Assembly (NCBI RefSeq): GCF_003853415.1
Contig: NZ_QTPP01000043.1
Location: forward strand, 1-64,000
DNA from: Burkholderia sp. Bp9142
Lineage (GTDB): Bacteria > Pseudomonadota > Gammaproteobacteria > Burkholderiales > Burkholderiaceae
Direction: 5' to 3'
Length of the DNA stretch: 64,000 nt
This document shows, piece after piece, positions 1-7,945 of the stretch (positions are counted from its first letter, which is position 1; every line of letters begins with the position of its first letter). Under the pieces are notes generated by a model. It saw nothing but the letters and a program-made list of their open reading frames with translations. It did no database searches and was not told where the DNA came from. The position numbers were made by a program, and so were the translations under genes.

Positions 1-60
1 ACTTTCGCTATCTGATCCGAAGATCAGCTCGCGGCCATCAAGCGCCCACACTTATCGGCT

Positions 61-78
61 GTTAATTTTTAAAGAGCG
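61..78 (-). promoter_or_regulatory. boxA antitermination element of an rRNA operon leader
   Basis: Read on the minus strand this is CGCTCTTTAAAAATTAAC, close to the boxA consensus TGCTCTTTA found in rRNA leaders, where NusB/NusE load the antitermination complex. The sequence from here to the left edge is typical of a Burkholderia 16S leader, so a 16S gene should begin just outside the window and be transcribed leftwards. Confidence 0.75.
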
Positions 79-138
79 TTTCTGCGAGAAACCTGAAGTT
101 TCTCAGCAGCGCTGCGTTTTCAGCAGCAGAGAAGGAAG

Positions 139-167
139 ATTATGAACCGTCTTTCTTGGCTCGTCAA
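139..167 (-). promoter_or_regulatory. proximal rRNA operon promoter
   Basis: On the minus strand a -35 TTGACG and a -10 CATAAT are separated by exactly 17 bp, about 60 bp upstream of boxA. This is a near-consensus sigma-70 promoter pointing into the rRNA leader. Being located between the operon terminator at 339-383 and boxA supports the call. Confidence 0.7.
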
Positions 168-298
168 CAACTTTTTACACTGCTTCGTTGCGACGACCGG
201 GGCTCAACTTCCAGTGCCGCCCGGGTCCCTACCGCCAACCCGACCGCACCGCTTCCCTCCCTCCCGCGCCGCGTTTCCGTTAGCGCGAAAGAGGCGTG

Positions 299-327
299 AT
301 TCTATGCACCGTTTGCCGATCGCGCAA
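299..327 (-). promoter_or_regulatory. distal tandem promoter for the rRNA operon
   Basis: On the minus strand TTGCGC and TAGAAT are separated by 17 bp, lying immediately downstream of the neighbouring operon's terminator and pointing to the rRNA leader. Together with the proximal promoter this resembles the usual P1/P2 arrangement. The -35 is less close to consensus than that of the proximal promoter. Confidence 0.5.
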
Positions 328-338
328 GGGGTTTCTCG

Positions 339-383
339 AAAAAATTCAAGGCCTCGCACGCTACCGCGTGCGAGGCCTTGAAT
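339..383 (-). terminator. intrinsic terminator of the phosphonate operon
   Basis: A perfect 18-bp stem (344-361 with 366-383) and a 4-nt loop is followed on the minus strand by a run of T residues. It sits 17 nt beyond the stop of the last gene of the leftward phosphonate operon and insulates it from the rRNA promoters. Confidence 0.9.
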
Positions 384-399
384 AGAGGTGGTCGAATCG

Positions 400-951
400 T
401 CAGGCCACCCGCACCTGGCGTGCCACTATCTCCATATAGTGATCGAGGTTCGGCGTCACCTTGCCCGCCTCCTTCGCCGTATCGTCCCAGCGGCGCAGAC
501 GCAGCGCATCCTCCGCGAACGGGCGCTGCAGGAACACCGCCGCTTCCTCTTCACTGAAGATGCCGCCCTGCAGCGCGAGACTGCGCACCGAATCGGGCGA
601 CAGGCTCTCGAAGTAGCCAGCGTCCGTCCGGCACAGGCAACGCTTCGCGTCGACGTGCAGCCGGACCGGTTCGAGCACCGCATCGGTCAACAACGGCCGC
701 AGGAACGGCAGCACGTAATACTGATGCAGATCGTCGATCCCGCGTGCACTCGGCGTCTCGCCATGCCGATTCAGCAGATGCCCGAGGTCGTGCAGGAACG
801 CCGCCGCGACCAGCGCCTCGTCCGCGCCCGCCTCCTCCGCCAGCAAGCCGCTCTGCAACGCGTGCTCCAGCTGCGTGACCGGTTCGCCGCTATAGGCGAC
901 ATGGCCATGCTCGCGATACAGCCCGTGAATCTCTTCTACCGTCAGTGCCAT
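400..951 (-). CDS. PhnZ-like HD-domain protein of phosphonate degradation
   Basis: 183-aa HD-domain protein of the phosphonate-operon HDIG family. Relatives such as PhnZ and TmpB are mixed-valent diiron oxygenases that cleave the C-P bond of 1-hydroxy-2-aminoalkyl phosphonates. Visible here are His30, the His54-Asp55 pair with His58, and a Tyr20-x-x-Glu23 pair with the spacing of the Tyr/Glu substrate clamp known in PhnZ. It is the last gene of the operon, 4 nt after phnY, with GGGAG before the ATG. The 2-oxoglutarate-dependent hydroxylase that normally makes its substrate is not in the window, so the actual substrate is an inference. Confidence 0.85.
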   Translation of the reverse strand: MALTVEEIHGLYREHGHVAYSGEPVTQLEHALQSGLLAEEAGADEALVAAAFLHDLGHLLNRHGETPSARGIDDLHQYYVLPFLRPLLTDAVLEPVRLHVDAKRCLCRTDAGYFESLSPDSVRSLALQGGIFSEEEAAVFLQRPFAEDALRLRRWDDTAKEAGKVTPNLDHYMEIVARQVRVA

Positions 952-955
952 CCGC

Positions 956-2407
956 CTACTCCCAAGGCAGCGAAAACGTCTTCAGGTTCGTGAAGCTCTT
1001 CATCGCCTCCTGCACGCCTTCCTTATAGCCGAGCCCCGAATCCTTGATCCCGCCGAACGGAGACAGCTCGATCCGGTATCCGGGCACCTCCCAGACATTC
1101 ACCGTCCCGACGTTCAACTCGTTCACGAACCGCACGACCGCGGCCGTACTGTCCGTACACACGCCGGACGACAGCCCGAATGCCGTGCCGTTGCTGATCC
1201 GGATCGCGTCGTCGATCGTGTCGAACGTAATGACGGGCGATACGGGGCCGAAGGTCTCCTCGCGCACGATCGTCATCGAAGGATCGACGTTGTCGAGCAC
1301 GGTCGGCGAATAGAGCGCACCGCGCCGCACGTTGCCGGTCAGCAGGCGCGCGCCCTGCGCGACGGCCTCGTCGACCCGCGCCTCGAACAGCCGCGCCGCC
1401 GCGGCGTCGATCACCGTGCCCATTTCATTCGCCGGATCGAACGGATCGCCGTACTTCCATGCGCGCGTCTTCTCGACGAGCAGCTCGGTGAACGCCGGCG
1501 CGACCGCGCGCTGTACCAGGATCCGCTTGACGGCCGTGCAACGCTGCCCCGAATTCCGGTACGACCCGAGCACGGCCAGCGACGCGGCACGTTCCAGATC
1601 GGCATCGTCGAGCACGATCAGCGGATCGTTGCCGCCCAGCTCCAGCACGATGCGCCGGTAGCCGGCCCGCGCGGCGATCGCCTTGCCGATCGACACGCCG
1701 CCCGTAAAGGTAATCAGCGATGCATGCGGATGCGTGACGAGTTCGTCCGCGATCTCGCGCGGGTCGCCGGTCAGCACCTGCAGCATCGGCTCGGGCAGGC
1801 CGGCCTCGTAGAGCAGGTCCGCCAGATAGAACGCCGACAGCGGCACCTTCTCCGACGGCTTCACGATCACGCGGTTGTTGGTCGCGATCGCCGGCGCGAT
1901 CTTGTGCGCGACCTGGTTCATCGGGTGATTGAACGGCGTGATCGCGACGATCATGCCGTCGAGCGGCTGCCGCTGCGAGAACACACGTCGCGCCTTGCCG
2001 TGGGGTGTCAGGTCGCACGAGAAGCTCTGCGCGTCGTCGCGCAACGCCTCGACCGACGCGAACTTCAGCACGTCGGCGACGCGGCCGATCTCGTAGCGGG
2101 AATCCTGTTTCGACAATCCCGATTCGAGCGTGATCAGGTCGGACGCTTCCTCCGTACGCTCGCGCAGCAGCGCGGCCGCACGCTCGAGGATCTGCGAACG
2201 CTCGTAACGCGTGAGCGCCGGCCGGTACGCCATCGCATATTCGAACGCGGCGCGCACGTCGTCGACGCTCGCCAGCGGCGCCGTACCGACACGCGTGCCG
2301 GTGTACGGATCGGTGACGTCGAACACTCGGTCGCGCGTCGCACGCGTGCCGCACCAGCGCAGCGCCTCGGCGCGAAACGCGGGGTGATCCTGTCGGGGAT
2401 GAGCCAT
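956..2407 (-). CDS. phnY: phosphonoacetaldehyde dehydrogenase
   Basis: 483-aa aldehyde dehydrogenase that would oxidise phosphonoacetaldehyde to phosphonoacetate with NAD+, the middle step of the PhnW-PhnY-PhnA route. The catalytic cysteine is seen in NSGQRCTA, preceded by the LELGGNDP glutamate motif. Its ATG overlaps the phnA stop by one base (TGATG), indicating translational coupling. Longer upstream starts in this frame run into the phnA coding region and were discarded. The ALDH fold alone would not give the substrate; the assignment rests on its place between phnA and the HD gene in an AEP operon. Confidence 0.92.
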   Translation of the reverse strand: MAHPRQDHPAFRAEALRWCGTRATRDRVFDVTDPYTGTRVGTAPLASVDDVRAAFEYAMAYRPALTRYERSQILERAAALLRERTEEASDLITLESGLSKQDSRYEIGRVADVLKFASVEALRDDAQSFSCDLTPHGKARRVFSQRQPLDGMIVAITPFNHPMNQVAHKIAPAIATNNRVIVKPSEKVPLSAFYLADLLYEAGLPEPMLQVLTGDPREIADELVTHPHASLITFTGGVSIGKAIAARAGYRRIVLELGGNDPLIVLDDADLERAASLAVLGSYRNSGQRCTAVKRILVQRAVAPAFTELLVEKTRAWKYGDPFDPANEMGTVIDAAAARLFEARVDEAVAQGARLLTGNVRRGALYSPTVLDNVDPSMTIVREETFGPVSPVITFDTIDDAIRISNGTAFGLSSGVCTDSTAAVVRFVNELNVGTVNVWEVPGYRIELSPFGGIKDSGLGYKEGVQEAMKSFTNLKTFSLPWE

Positions 2408-3717
2408 CACGACGCAATCCGGTTCAGCACGAAATCGAAAACGTCGAAGTTGCGCGGACGACGTGCAGGGTCGTCCCGCTCGATCCGGCGGTTGAACAGC
2501 AACGGCACTTCCTGCTCGGACACGCCGCCGTGCGAGCGCAGCGGCACGGTCAGGCCGGACAGGTCGTGTTCGCGCTCGCGCGTGCCGAGCGTCATGTCGC
2601 GCCGCGCGATCACGACGAGATCGCCGATCCGGTCGGCAGGCAGCTCGAAGCGCGCGGCAGCTTCCGCGTTGTCGAGCACGAGCTCGACGCCGTCGATCCC
2701 GCCGATGCGCCACATCGCATCGGTCCGGTCGACACGCGGCGCCAGATACACGGTCGCGAACGAGCCGAGCGCGCCGTGGTGCACGACGTACGGATCGGTG
2801 ATCGGCAGGATCACGCGCGCGGCCCGCGCACCGAACCAGCCGTCGAACGCATCCTGCAGATAGATCACGTTCGGGCGGCCCGTTGCCGGATCGTGCTTCG
2901 CGTTCATCCCGTGGTCGGCCGTGAGCCCGATCGCCCAGCCGAGCGCATCGAGCTGCGCGAGGTAGCCGTCCATCATCGCGTAGAACGCGTTCGCGCCCGC
3001 ACTGCCCGGCTCGCACTTGTGCTGCACGTAGTCGGTGGTCGACAGGTACATCAGATCGATCTGACGCGTCTGCGCGAGCCGCACGCCGGCCGCGAACACG
3101 AATTCGGACAGCGCCGCGCTATAGACATCGGGCGACGGCAGGCCGACCCAGTCGAGCACGTCGACGATGCCGTTTTCCGCAAGATTCGCCTGTGCGGCCT
3201 TCTCGGCGGAAAAACAGACGCCGTGCATCTGCCAGCCGAGCAGCCGGCGCAGCTTGTCCTTCGCCGTGACGACAGCCACCCGCGCGCCGGCGTCGGACGC
3301 CGCCGCGAGCAACGTGCCGGCCCGCAGGTATGCCGGGTCGTTCATCATCACTTCGGCGCCACGACCGCCGTCGGCGGCTGGATCCCAGAAGTAGTTGCCG
3401 CAGATCCCGTGGACCGACGGCGGCACGCCGCAGACGATCGACAGGTTGTTCGGGTTGGTGAAGGTCGGCACGACGCAGTCGGCGCGCCATGCCGTGCCCT
3501 CCGCGATCATCCGGCCGATGAACGGCGCGACGCCCGCCTCCACCGCACGCTCGAGATAGTCGTACTCGCAGCCGTCGACGCAGACGACGACAGTCGGTTC
3601 GACCGGCAGCCGGTAGCGCCGGCCGTTCACGTCGACGCAACGTCCCGCGAGATCCGTCGATACCTTGCCCACGGCCGGTTGCTCGCCGGGCAGCCGCAAC
3701 GCGAACGCGGCGTTCAT
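2407..3717 (-). CDS. phnA: phosphonoacetate hydrolase
   Basis: 436-aa member of the alkaline-phosphatase/nucleotide pyrophosphatase superfamily. It hydrolyses phosphonoacetate to acetate and phosphate with two zinc ions. The N-terminal metal-binding VVVCVDGCEYDYLE and the nucleophile region TFTNPNN are both present, with later metal ligands in TADHGMNAKHD and LRSHGG. The start chosen gives a 4-bp ATGA overlap with phnV. It catalyses the last step of AEP degradation to inorganic phosphate. Confidence 0.93.
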   Translation of the reverse strand: MNAAFALRLPGEQPAVGKVSTDLAGRCVDVNGRRYRLPVEPTVVVCVDGCEYDYLERAVEAGVAPFIGRMIAEGTAWRADCVVPTFTNPNNLSIVCGVPPSVHGICGNYFWDPAADGGRGAEVMMNDPAYLRAGTLLAAASDAGARVAVVTAKDKLRRLLGWQMHGVCFSAEKAAQANLAENGIVDVLDWVGLPSPDVYSAALSEFVFAAGVRLAQTRQIDLMYLSTTDYVQHKCEPGSAGANAFYAMMDGYLAQLDALGWAIGLTADHGMNAKHDPATGRPNVIYLQDAFDGWFGARAARVILPITDPYVVHHGALGSFATVYLAPRVDRTDAMWRIGGIDGVELVLDNAEAAARFELPADRIGDLVVIARRDMTLGTREREHDLSGLTVPLRSHGGVSEQEVPLLFNRRIERDDPARRPRNFDVFDFVLNRIAS

Positions 3718-4574
3718 GATGCGGCCCGCGTGCCGCGCGGCACGCGCGCGGCGATCAGCAGCAGCGCCGCGAGCGACGCGCCGAGCATCAGCAGCGACAG
3801 CGCCGACGCAGGCAGGTAGTAGCCGCGCTCCACCTGTCCGATCACGACGATCGGCACGGTCGCGAAACCCGGCGGATAGACGGTCAGCGTCGCGCCGAGC
3901 TCGCCGAGCGACAGCGCGAAGCCGAGCGCGAGGCTCGCACGCAGCGCCGGCACGAGCTGCGGCAGCAGCACGCGGCGCAGCACCATCGCGGGCGGCGCGC
4001 CCAGGCTCGCCGCCGCTTCGCGCAGCACGGTCAGCTCCGGGCGCAGCGCGGCGGCCGCGCAGCGATAGCAGAACGGCAAAATCAGCGCGAGCTGCACGAG
4101 CACGACGATCGCCGCGGAGCTCGACAGGTCGAGCGGCTTCTGGTGATACGCGATCAGCACCGCGAGCCCGAGCACGACGCTCGGCACGCCGTTCGGCACC
4201 ATCACGAGCGCGTCGACCACCGCACCCAGGCCGCGTCGGTCGCGCCCTTCGAGCGCGAGTGCGAGCCACAGCCCGAGGATCGTGCCGATCGCCGACACGC
4301 CGAAGCCGATTTCGAGGCTGGTCAGCAGCGCGTCGTATTCCGGCGACCCGAGCCGCTCGAACCAGCGCAGGCTGTAGCCGGCTGGCAAAATCGTACCCGA
4401 CCACTGCGTCGACACGCTCGACAACGCGACGACGACCACCGGCAGCACGAACAGCCAGAAGCAGGCGAACGCGGCCAGCGCGAGCGCCGCGCGCGATGCA
4501 TGCTTGAGCAGCGTGTCGCCCCAGCCGATCCGATGGCGCGGCACGGCTTGCCCGATACGGAATTCAGCGGACAT
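3714..4574 (-). CDS. phnV: 2-aminoethylphosphonate ABC transporter permease PhnV
   Basis: 286-aa inner-membrane permease of the Fe3+/polyamine-type ABC group with about six membrane segments. An EAA-like loop (EAAASLGAPPAMVLRRVLLP) contacts the ATPase. The ATG at 4574 is preferred over one 18 nt upstream because GGGAGG lies 5 nt before it. It overlaps the end of phnU by 11 bp and the start of phnA by 4 bp, so the transporter and catabolic genes are one transcription unit. Confidence 0.88.
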   Translation of the reverse strand: MSAEFRIGQAVPRHRIGWGDTLLKHASRAALALAAFACFWLFVLPVVVVALSSVSTQWSGTILPAGYSLRWFERLGSPEYDALLTSLEIGFGVSAIGTILGLWLALALEGRDRRGLGAVVDALVMVPNGVPSVVLGLAVLIAYHQKPLDLSSSAAIVVLVQLALILPFCYRCAAAALRPELTVLREAAASLGAPPAMVLRRVLLPQLVPALRASLALGFALSLGELGATLTVYPPGFATVPIVVIGQVERGYYLPASALSLLMLGASLAALLLIAARVPRGTRAAS

Positions 4575-5484
4575 CGTTCCCTCCCGTCGCACGCCGGTTC
4601 ACCCGGCGATAAACCGCGTAAAGCGCCAGCGACAGCGCGAGCATCACGACCGCGCCGGCCGACGCGGTCGGCAGGTCGAGGTCGACGGTCGCGCTGCTGT
4701 AGATCGCGACCGGCAGCGTCACGAGCCGCGCACTGCCGAGCACGAGCAGGATCCCGAACTCGTTCAGCGTCAGCAGGAAACACAGCACGGTGCCGGCGGC
4801 GATGCCCGGCCACGCGATCGGCAGCACGACGCGGCGCGCGAGCATCCAGCCGGACGCGCCGAGACTGCGCGCCGCTTCGATCAGGCGCAGGTCGAGCGTC
4901 GCGAACGAAGCGAGCGTCGGCCGCACGACGAACGGCGTGTAGAACACGGTCTGCGCGAGAATCACGCCGCCGATGCCGAACAAAAAGTCGAGCGGCGGGT
5001 TCTCGAGATGGAACAGGTGCTGCAGCGCGATGCTGATCGAGCCTTGCGAGCCGTACAGGAAGATCAGCGTGAACGCCACGAGGAACGACGGGAACGCGAC
5101 GTACAGTTCCAGGAAGCGCGTGACGAGCGACGCGCCCGGGAACGGCTTGAAGAACAGCAGCGCGGCCAGCAGCACGCCGAGCACCGATGCGGTGCCGGCG
5201 CTCGCGAACAGCACGCCGACCGTCGTCAGCAGCACGCCGCGCGTATCGGGGTTGCCGAAGAACGTCCGGTACGCGGCGAAGCTCAGCCCGTGATCGCCGG
5301 ACACGCTCAGCAGCACGAGCCGCACCAGCGGATAGACGACGAGCGGGCCCAGCACGACGATCGCGAGCGCCGCGAGGTGCAGGTCGCCCATGCGCTTGCG
5401 GCGCCGCGCGGCGGCGGCATGCGCGGCGGCCGACGCGAGCACGTGCGGCGGCAGGCCGGCTTCAGGGCTCGATAAGGACGACAT
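4564..5484 (-). CDS. phnU: 2-aminoethylphosphonate ABC transporter permease PhnU
   Basis: 306-aa permease with six predicted membrane helices and an EAA loop (EAARSLGASGWMLARRVVLP). It pairs with PhnV to form the membrane channel for AEP. The start MSSLSSPEAG is chosen because GAGG lies 6 nt before the ATG; it overlaps phnT by 23 bp. Family membership is clear, and AEP specificity is inferred from the operon. Confidence 0.87.
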   Translation of the reverse strand: MSSLSSPEAGLPPHVLASAAAHAAAARRRKRMGDLHLAALAIVVLGPLVVYPLVRLVLLSVSGDHGLSFAAYRTFFGNPDTRGVLLTTVGVLFASAGTASVLGVLLAALLFFKPFPGASLVTRFLELYVAFPSFLVAFTLIFLYGSQGSISIALQHLFHLENPPLDFLFGIGGVILAQTVFYTPFVVRPTLASFATLDLRLIEAARSLGASGWMLARRVVLPIAWPGIAAGTVLCFLLTLNEFGILLVLGSARLVTLPVAIYSSATVDLDLPTASAGAVVMLALSLALYAVYRRVNRRATGGNDVR

Positions 5485-6577
5485 CGTCTGCCTCGCAATG
5501 CAGGGACACGCGCGCACCGCGCTCGGGAGCCGCGCCGCGGCCGCGCTGCATCGTGACGCGCACGGGTTCGTCGGGCGCCGCGTCGATCACGACCGCGATC
5601 GACAGGTCCGCACCCTGCCATTCGACGGACGACACCGTGCCGTGCAGGCCGCCCGCCGCGAGCGGCATCACGGTCAGGCGCTCGGGGCGCACGCACGCGA
5701 CCTTGCCGCGCACGTCGTGGCGCGGATCGCCGAGCGGGAAGATCACGTGCGGCGGCAGCAGGTTGGCCGGGCCGAGATAGCGCGCGACGTAGCCGTCCTG
5801 CGGCGCGTCGTACAGCTGTTGGGGCGTGCCGAGCTGCGCGATGCGGCCATCGCGCATCAGCAGCGCGCGGTCGGACAGCACGAGCGCGTCGTCGCGGTCG
5901 TGCGTCACGCAGACGACGGTCAGGTTCGGCAGGCGCTCGTGCAGCGCCTTCAGTTCGCTGCGCACCGAGGCGCGCAGGTTGGCATCGAGCGCCGACAGCG
6001 GCTCGTCGAGCAGCAGCACGTCCGGCTCGATCACGAGCGCGCGTGCCAGCGCGACGCGCTGCTGCATCCCGCCCGACAACTGCGCGGGCAGGTGATGACC
6101 GGCATCGCCGAGCTGCACGAGCTTCAGCGCGTCGGCGACGCGGCGCGTCACTTCCGACGAGGCCATCCGGCGGGCGCGCAGCCCGAATGCGACGTTCTCG
6201 AACACCGACAGGTGCGGGAACAGCGCGTAATTCTGGAACAACAGACCGAGATTGCGCTTGTGCGGCGGCGCATGGGTCAGGTCGCGCCCGGCCACGGTCA
6301 GCGTGCCGGTCAGGCCATCGGCCTTCACGAACCCGGCGATGAAGCGCAACAGCGTGGTCTTGCCGCAGCCGCTCTTGCCGAGCACGGTCAGAAATTCACC
6401 GGCGCCGATCGACAGCGACAGATCTTCCAGCACCGTGCGCGCGCCGTAGCGCACGCTCAGATGCTCGATCCGCACGCCGCCCGGCGCGCCGGACCGCAGC
6501 GTCGCATGCGGCTCGGCGGCGCCGAATGCGCCGGGATGGGTCAGGGCGGTTTCCACCGGGTTCATCCTCTTGCTCAC
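5462..6577 (-). CDS. phnT: 2-aminoethylphosphonate ABC transporter ATPase
   Basis: 371-aa ABC ATPase with Walker A GKSGCGKTT, Q-loop LLFQNYALFPH, signature LSGGMQQR, Walker B VLLLDEPL and H-loop CVTHDRDD, followed by a TOBE-like C-terminal domain. It energises AEP import by PhnUV. The start shown is GTG; an ATG 12 nt downstream, directly preceded by AAGAGG, is possible, and neither has ideal spacing. It is 22 nt after phnS. Confidence 0.9.
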   Translation of the reverse strand: MSKRMNPVETALTHPGAFGAAEPHATLRSGAPGGVRIEHLSVRYGARTVLEDLSLSIGAGEFLTVLGKSGCGKTTLLRFIAGFVKADGLTGTLTVAGRDLTHAPPHKRNLGLLFQNYALFPHLSVFENVAFGLRARRMASSEVTRRVADALKLVQLGDAGHHLPAQLSGGMQQRVALARALVIEPDVLLLDEPLSALDANLRASVRSELKALHERLPNLTVVCVTHDRDDALVLSDRALLMRDGRIAQLGTPQQLYDAPQDGYVARYLGPANLLPPHVIFPLGDPRHDVRGKVACVRPERLTVMPLAAGGLHGTVSSVEWQGADLSIAVVIDAAPDEPVRVTMQRGRGAAPERGARVSLHCEADDVVLIEP

Positions 6578-6599
6578 GAATACAGGTGACGTGCGCCGA

Positions 6600-7691
6600 T
6601 CACTTCGGCTTGACGACGTCGAGCTGCTTGCCCGAGCTGCCGATCACGTCCTTCTTCCAGCGCTCGAGCCACACCGGCTTCTTCGCCATCACCTGGGTCC
6701 AGTCGACCGGGATCAGCTTCACGCCCGCGATCGCCTTCTTGACCGCTTCGCCGTTCTTGCCGGCCAGCGGCACGTCCGTGCGGCCCGGGATGCCGTACAT
6801 GTCCGGCACCTTCGACTGCACGTCCGTCGACATCAGGTAGTCGATCAGCTTCTTGCCGGCGTCCTGGTTCGGGCCGCTCTTGATCAGGCCGATGCCGTAC
6901 GGCAGCTGGAACGTGGTCGGCTGGTCGCCTTCCTTCGCCGCGAGGAAGATCGGCTTGACGGACAGCGCGCCGTGCTCGGCGTCGTCGAGGTCCATCTGCA
7001 GGTCGCCGTTCGCGACGCTGATCTCGTTACGCGACAGCAGCACGTTCAGGTAGCCCGTGCCCTTCGTGTGGAACTTCACGCTCTGCGACAGCTTCGCGAG
7101 ATAGTCGAACGCCTTGTCCTCGCCCATCAGCGACGTGGTCAGGATCAGCACGGCCATCCCGTCGCCGGCGGTCGCCGGGTTCGAGTACGCAACCTTGCCG
7201 GCATAGCTGGGGGACAGCAGGTCGGCGAACGTCTTCGGCTGGTTCTTCACGACGTCCGGGTTGATCGCGAACGAGAAGTAGTTGTTCACGAACGTCGCCC
7301 ACGTACCGTCTTCCGCCTTCGCGATCGCCGGCACGTTCTTGTAGTTGACGCTCTGGTACGGCTGCAGCAGGCCCATCTGACCGGCTTGCTGGATGAACGG
7401 CGGCAGCGTGACGATCACGTCCGCCTTCGGCGAATTCTTCTCGATGTTCGCGCGGTTGACCACCTCGCCGCTGCCCGCCGTCACGATGTTGACCTTGACC
7501 CCTTCCTTCTTCTCGAAGGCCGGCAGCACATCGCGATAGAGGTTCTCGAGACCGTCCGCCGTATACAGCACGACCGCGTTTGCCGCATGCGCCGGCATCG
7601 CGGCACCTTGCAGCAGACCGGCGGCGCAGGCGGCCAGCGCGAGCTTGCGGAACGCGCCGGCAGCGGCGCGCGAGGAATTCTGCAGTGTCAT
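6600..7691 (-). CDS. phnS: 2-aminoethylphosphonate-binding periplasmic protein
   Basis: 363-aa extracellular solute-binding protein (type 2 fold, iron/AEP group). It has a Sec signal peptide ending at about residue 37 (PAHA|AN) and then a binding domain beginning VVLYTADGLENLY. The ATG at 7691 follows GGAGAAGTGAG. It is the first gene of the leftward operon, which suits the high demand for binding protein, and it delivers AEP to PhnTUV. Related proteins bind Fe3+ or putrescine; the PhnW/PhnA context decides for AEP. Confidence 0.9.
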   Translation of the reverse strand: MTLQNSSRAAAGAFRKLALAACAAGLLQGAAMPAHAANAVVLYTADGLENLYRDVLPAFEKKEGVKVNIVTAGSGEVVNRANIEKNSPKADVIVTLPPFIQQAGQMGLLQPYQSVNYKNVPAIAKAEDGTWATFVNNYFSFAINPDVVKNQPKTFADLLSPSYAGKVAYSNPATAGDGMAVLILTTSLMGEDKAFDYLAKLSQSVKFHTKGTGYLNVLLSRNEISVANGDLQMDLDDAEHGALSVKPIFLAAKEGDQPTTFQLPYGIGLIKSGPNQDAGKKLIDYLMSTDVQSKVPDMYGIPGRTDVPLAGKNGEAVKKAIAGVKLIPVDWTQVMAKKPVWLERWKKDVIGSSGKQLDVVKPK

Positions 7692-7861
7692 CTCACTTCT
7701 CCGTAGACGGAACACCAGGCGGCCGGGGCACGATCCGGCTCGTTTCAGTCGGACAGACCGACAACCGGCCTGCCTCGCTGCCGCGCTGCAGGTGGTTTCG
7801 CGCGGCAACCGAAGGATCACAGCGTTCGATGACAACCCCGTGACGAGCACCACAATTTCCA

Positions 7862-7878
7862 CAAAATGACACATTTTG
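7862..7878. promoter_or_regulatory. palindrome in the phnS/phnW divergent promoter region
   Basis: CAAAATG-ACA-CATTTTG is a perfect inverted repeat with 7-bp arms in an AT-rich patch of the 254-bp intergenic region. It lies 67 bp before the phnW start and 171 bp before phnS. It looks like an operator for a dimeric regulator; no regulator gene lies beside the cluster. Confidence 0.5.
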
Positions 7879-7945
7879 CCAATATCATGCAAGCCACTCA
7901 GACATGCCGCCTCGGCGTTTCGCCCAACCTTTGCTGGAGAAAACC

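Noticed and set aside
142..381. 79-codon plus-strand frame at the left end
   Set aside because: It covers the rRNA promoters and the terminator hairpin and has no recognisable sequence.
388..993. Long plus-strand frame opposite the HD gene
   Set aside because: Antisense shadow produced by high GC at third positions; Arg/Gln-rich with no ribosome site. The same applies to the many long frames opposite the real genes.
2407..4404. 665-codon frame extending phnA upstream
   Set aside because: The extension lies in the phnV coding region; the ATG at 3717 has the ATGA overlap and family-type N-terminus.
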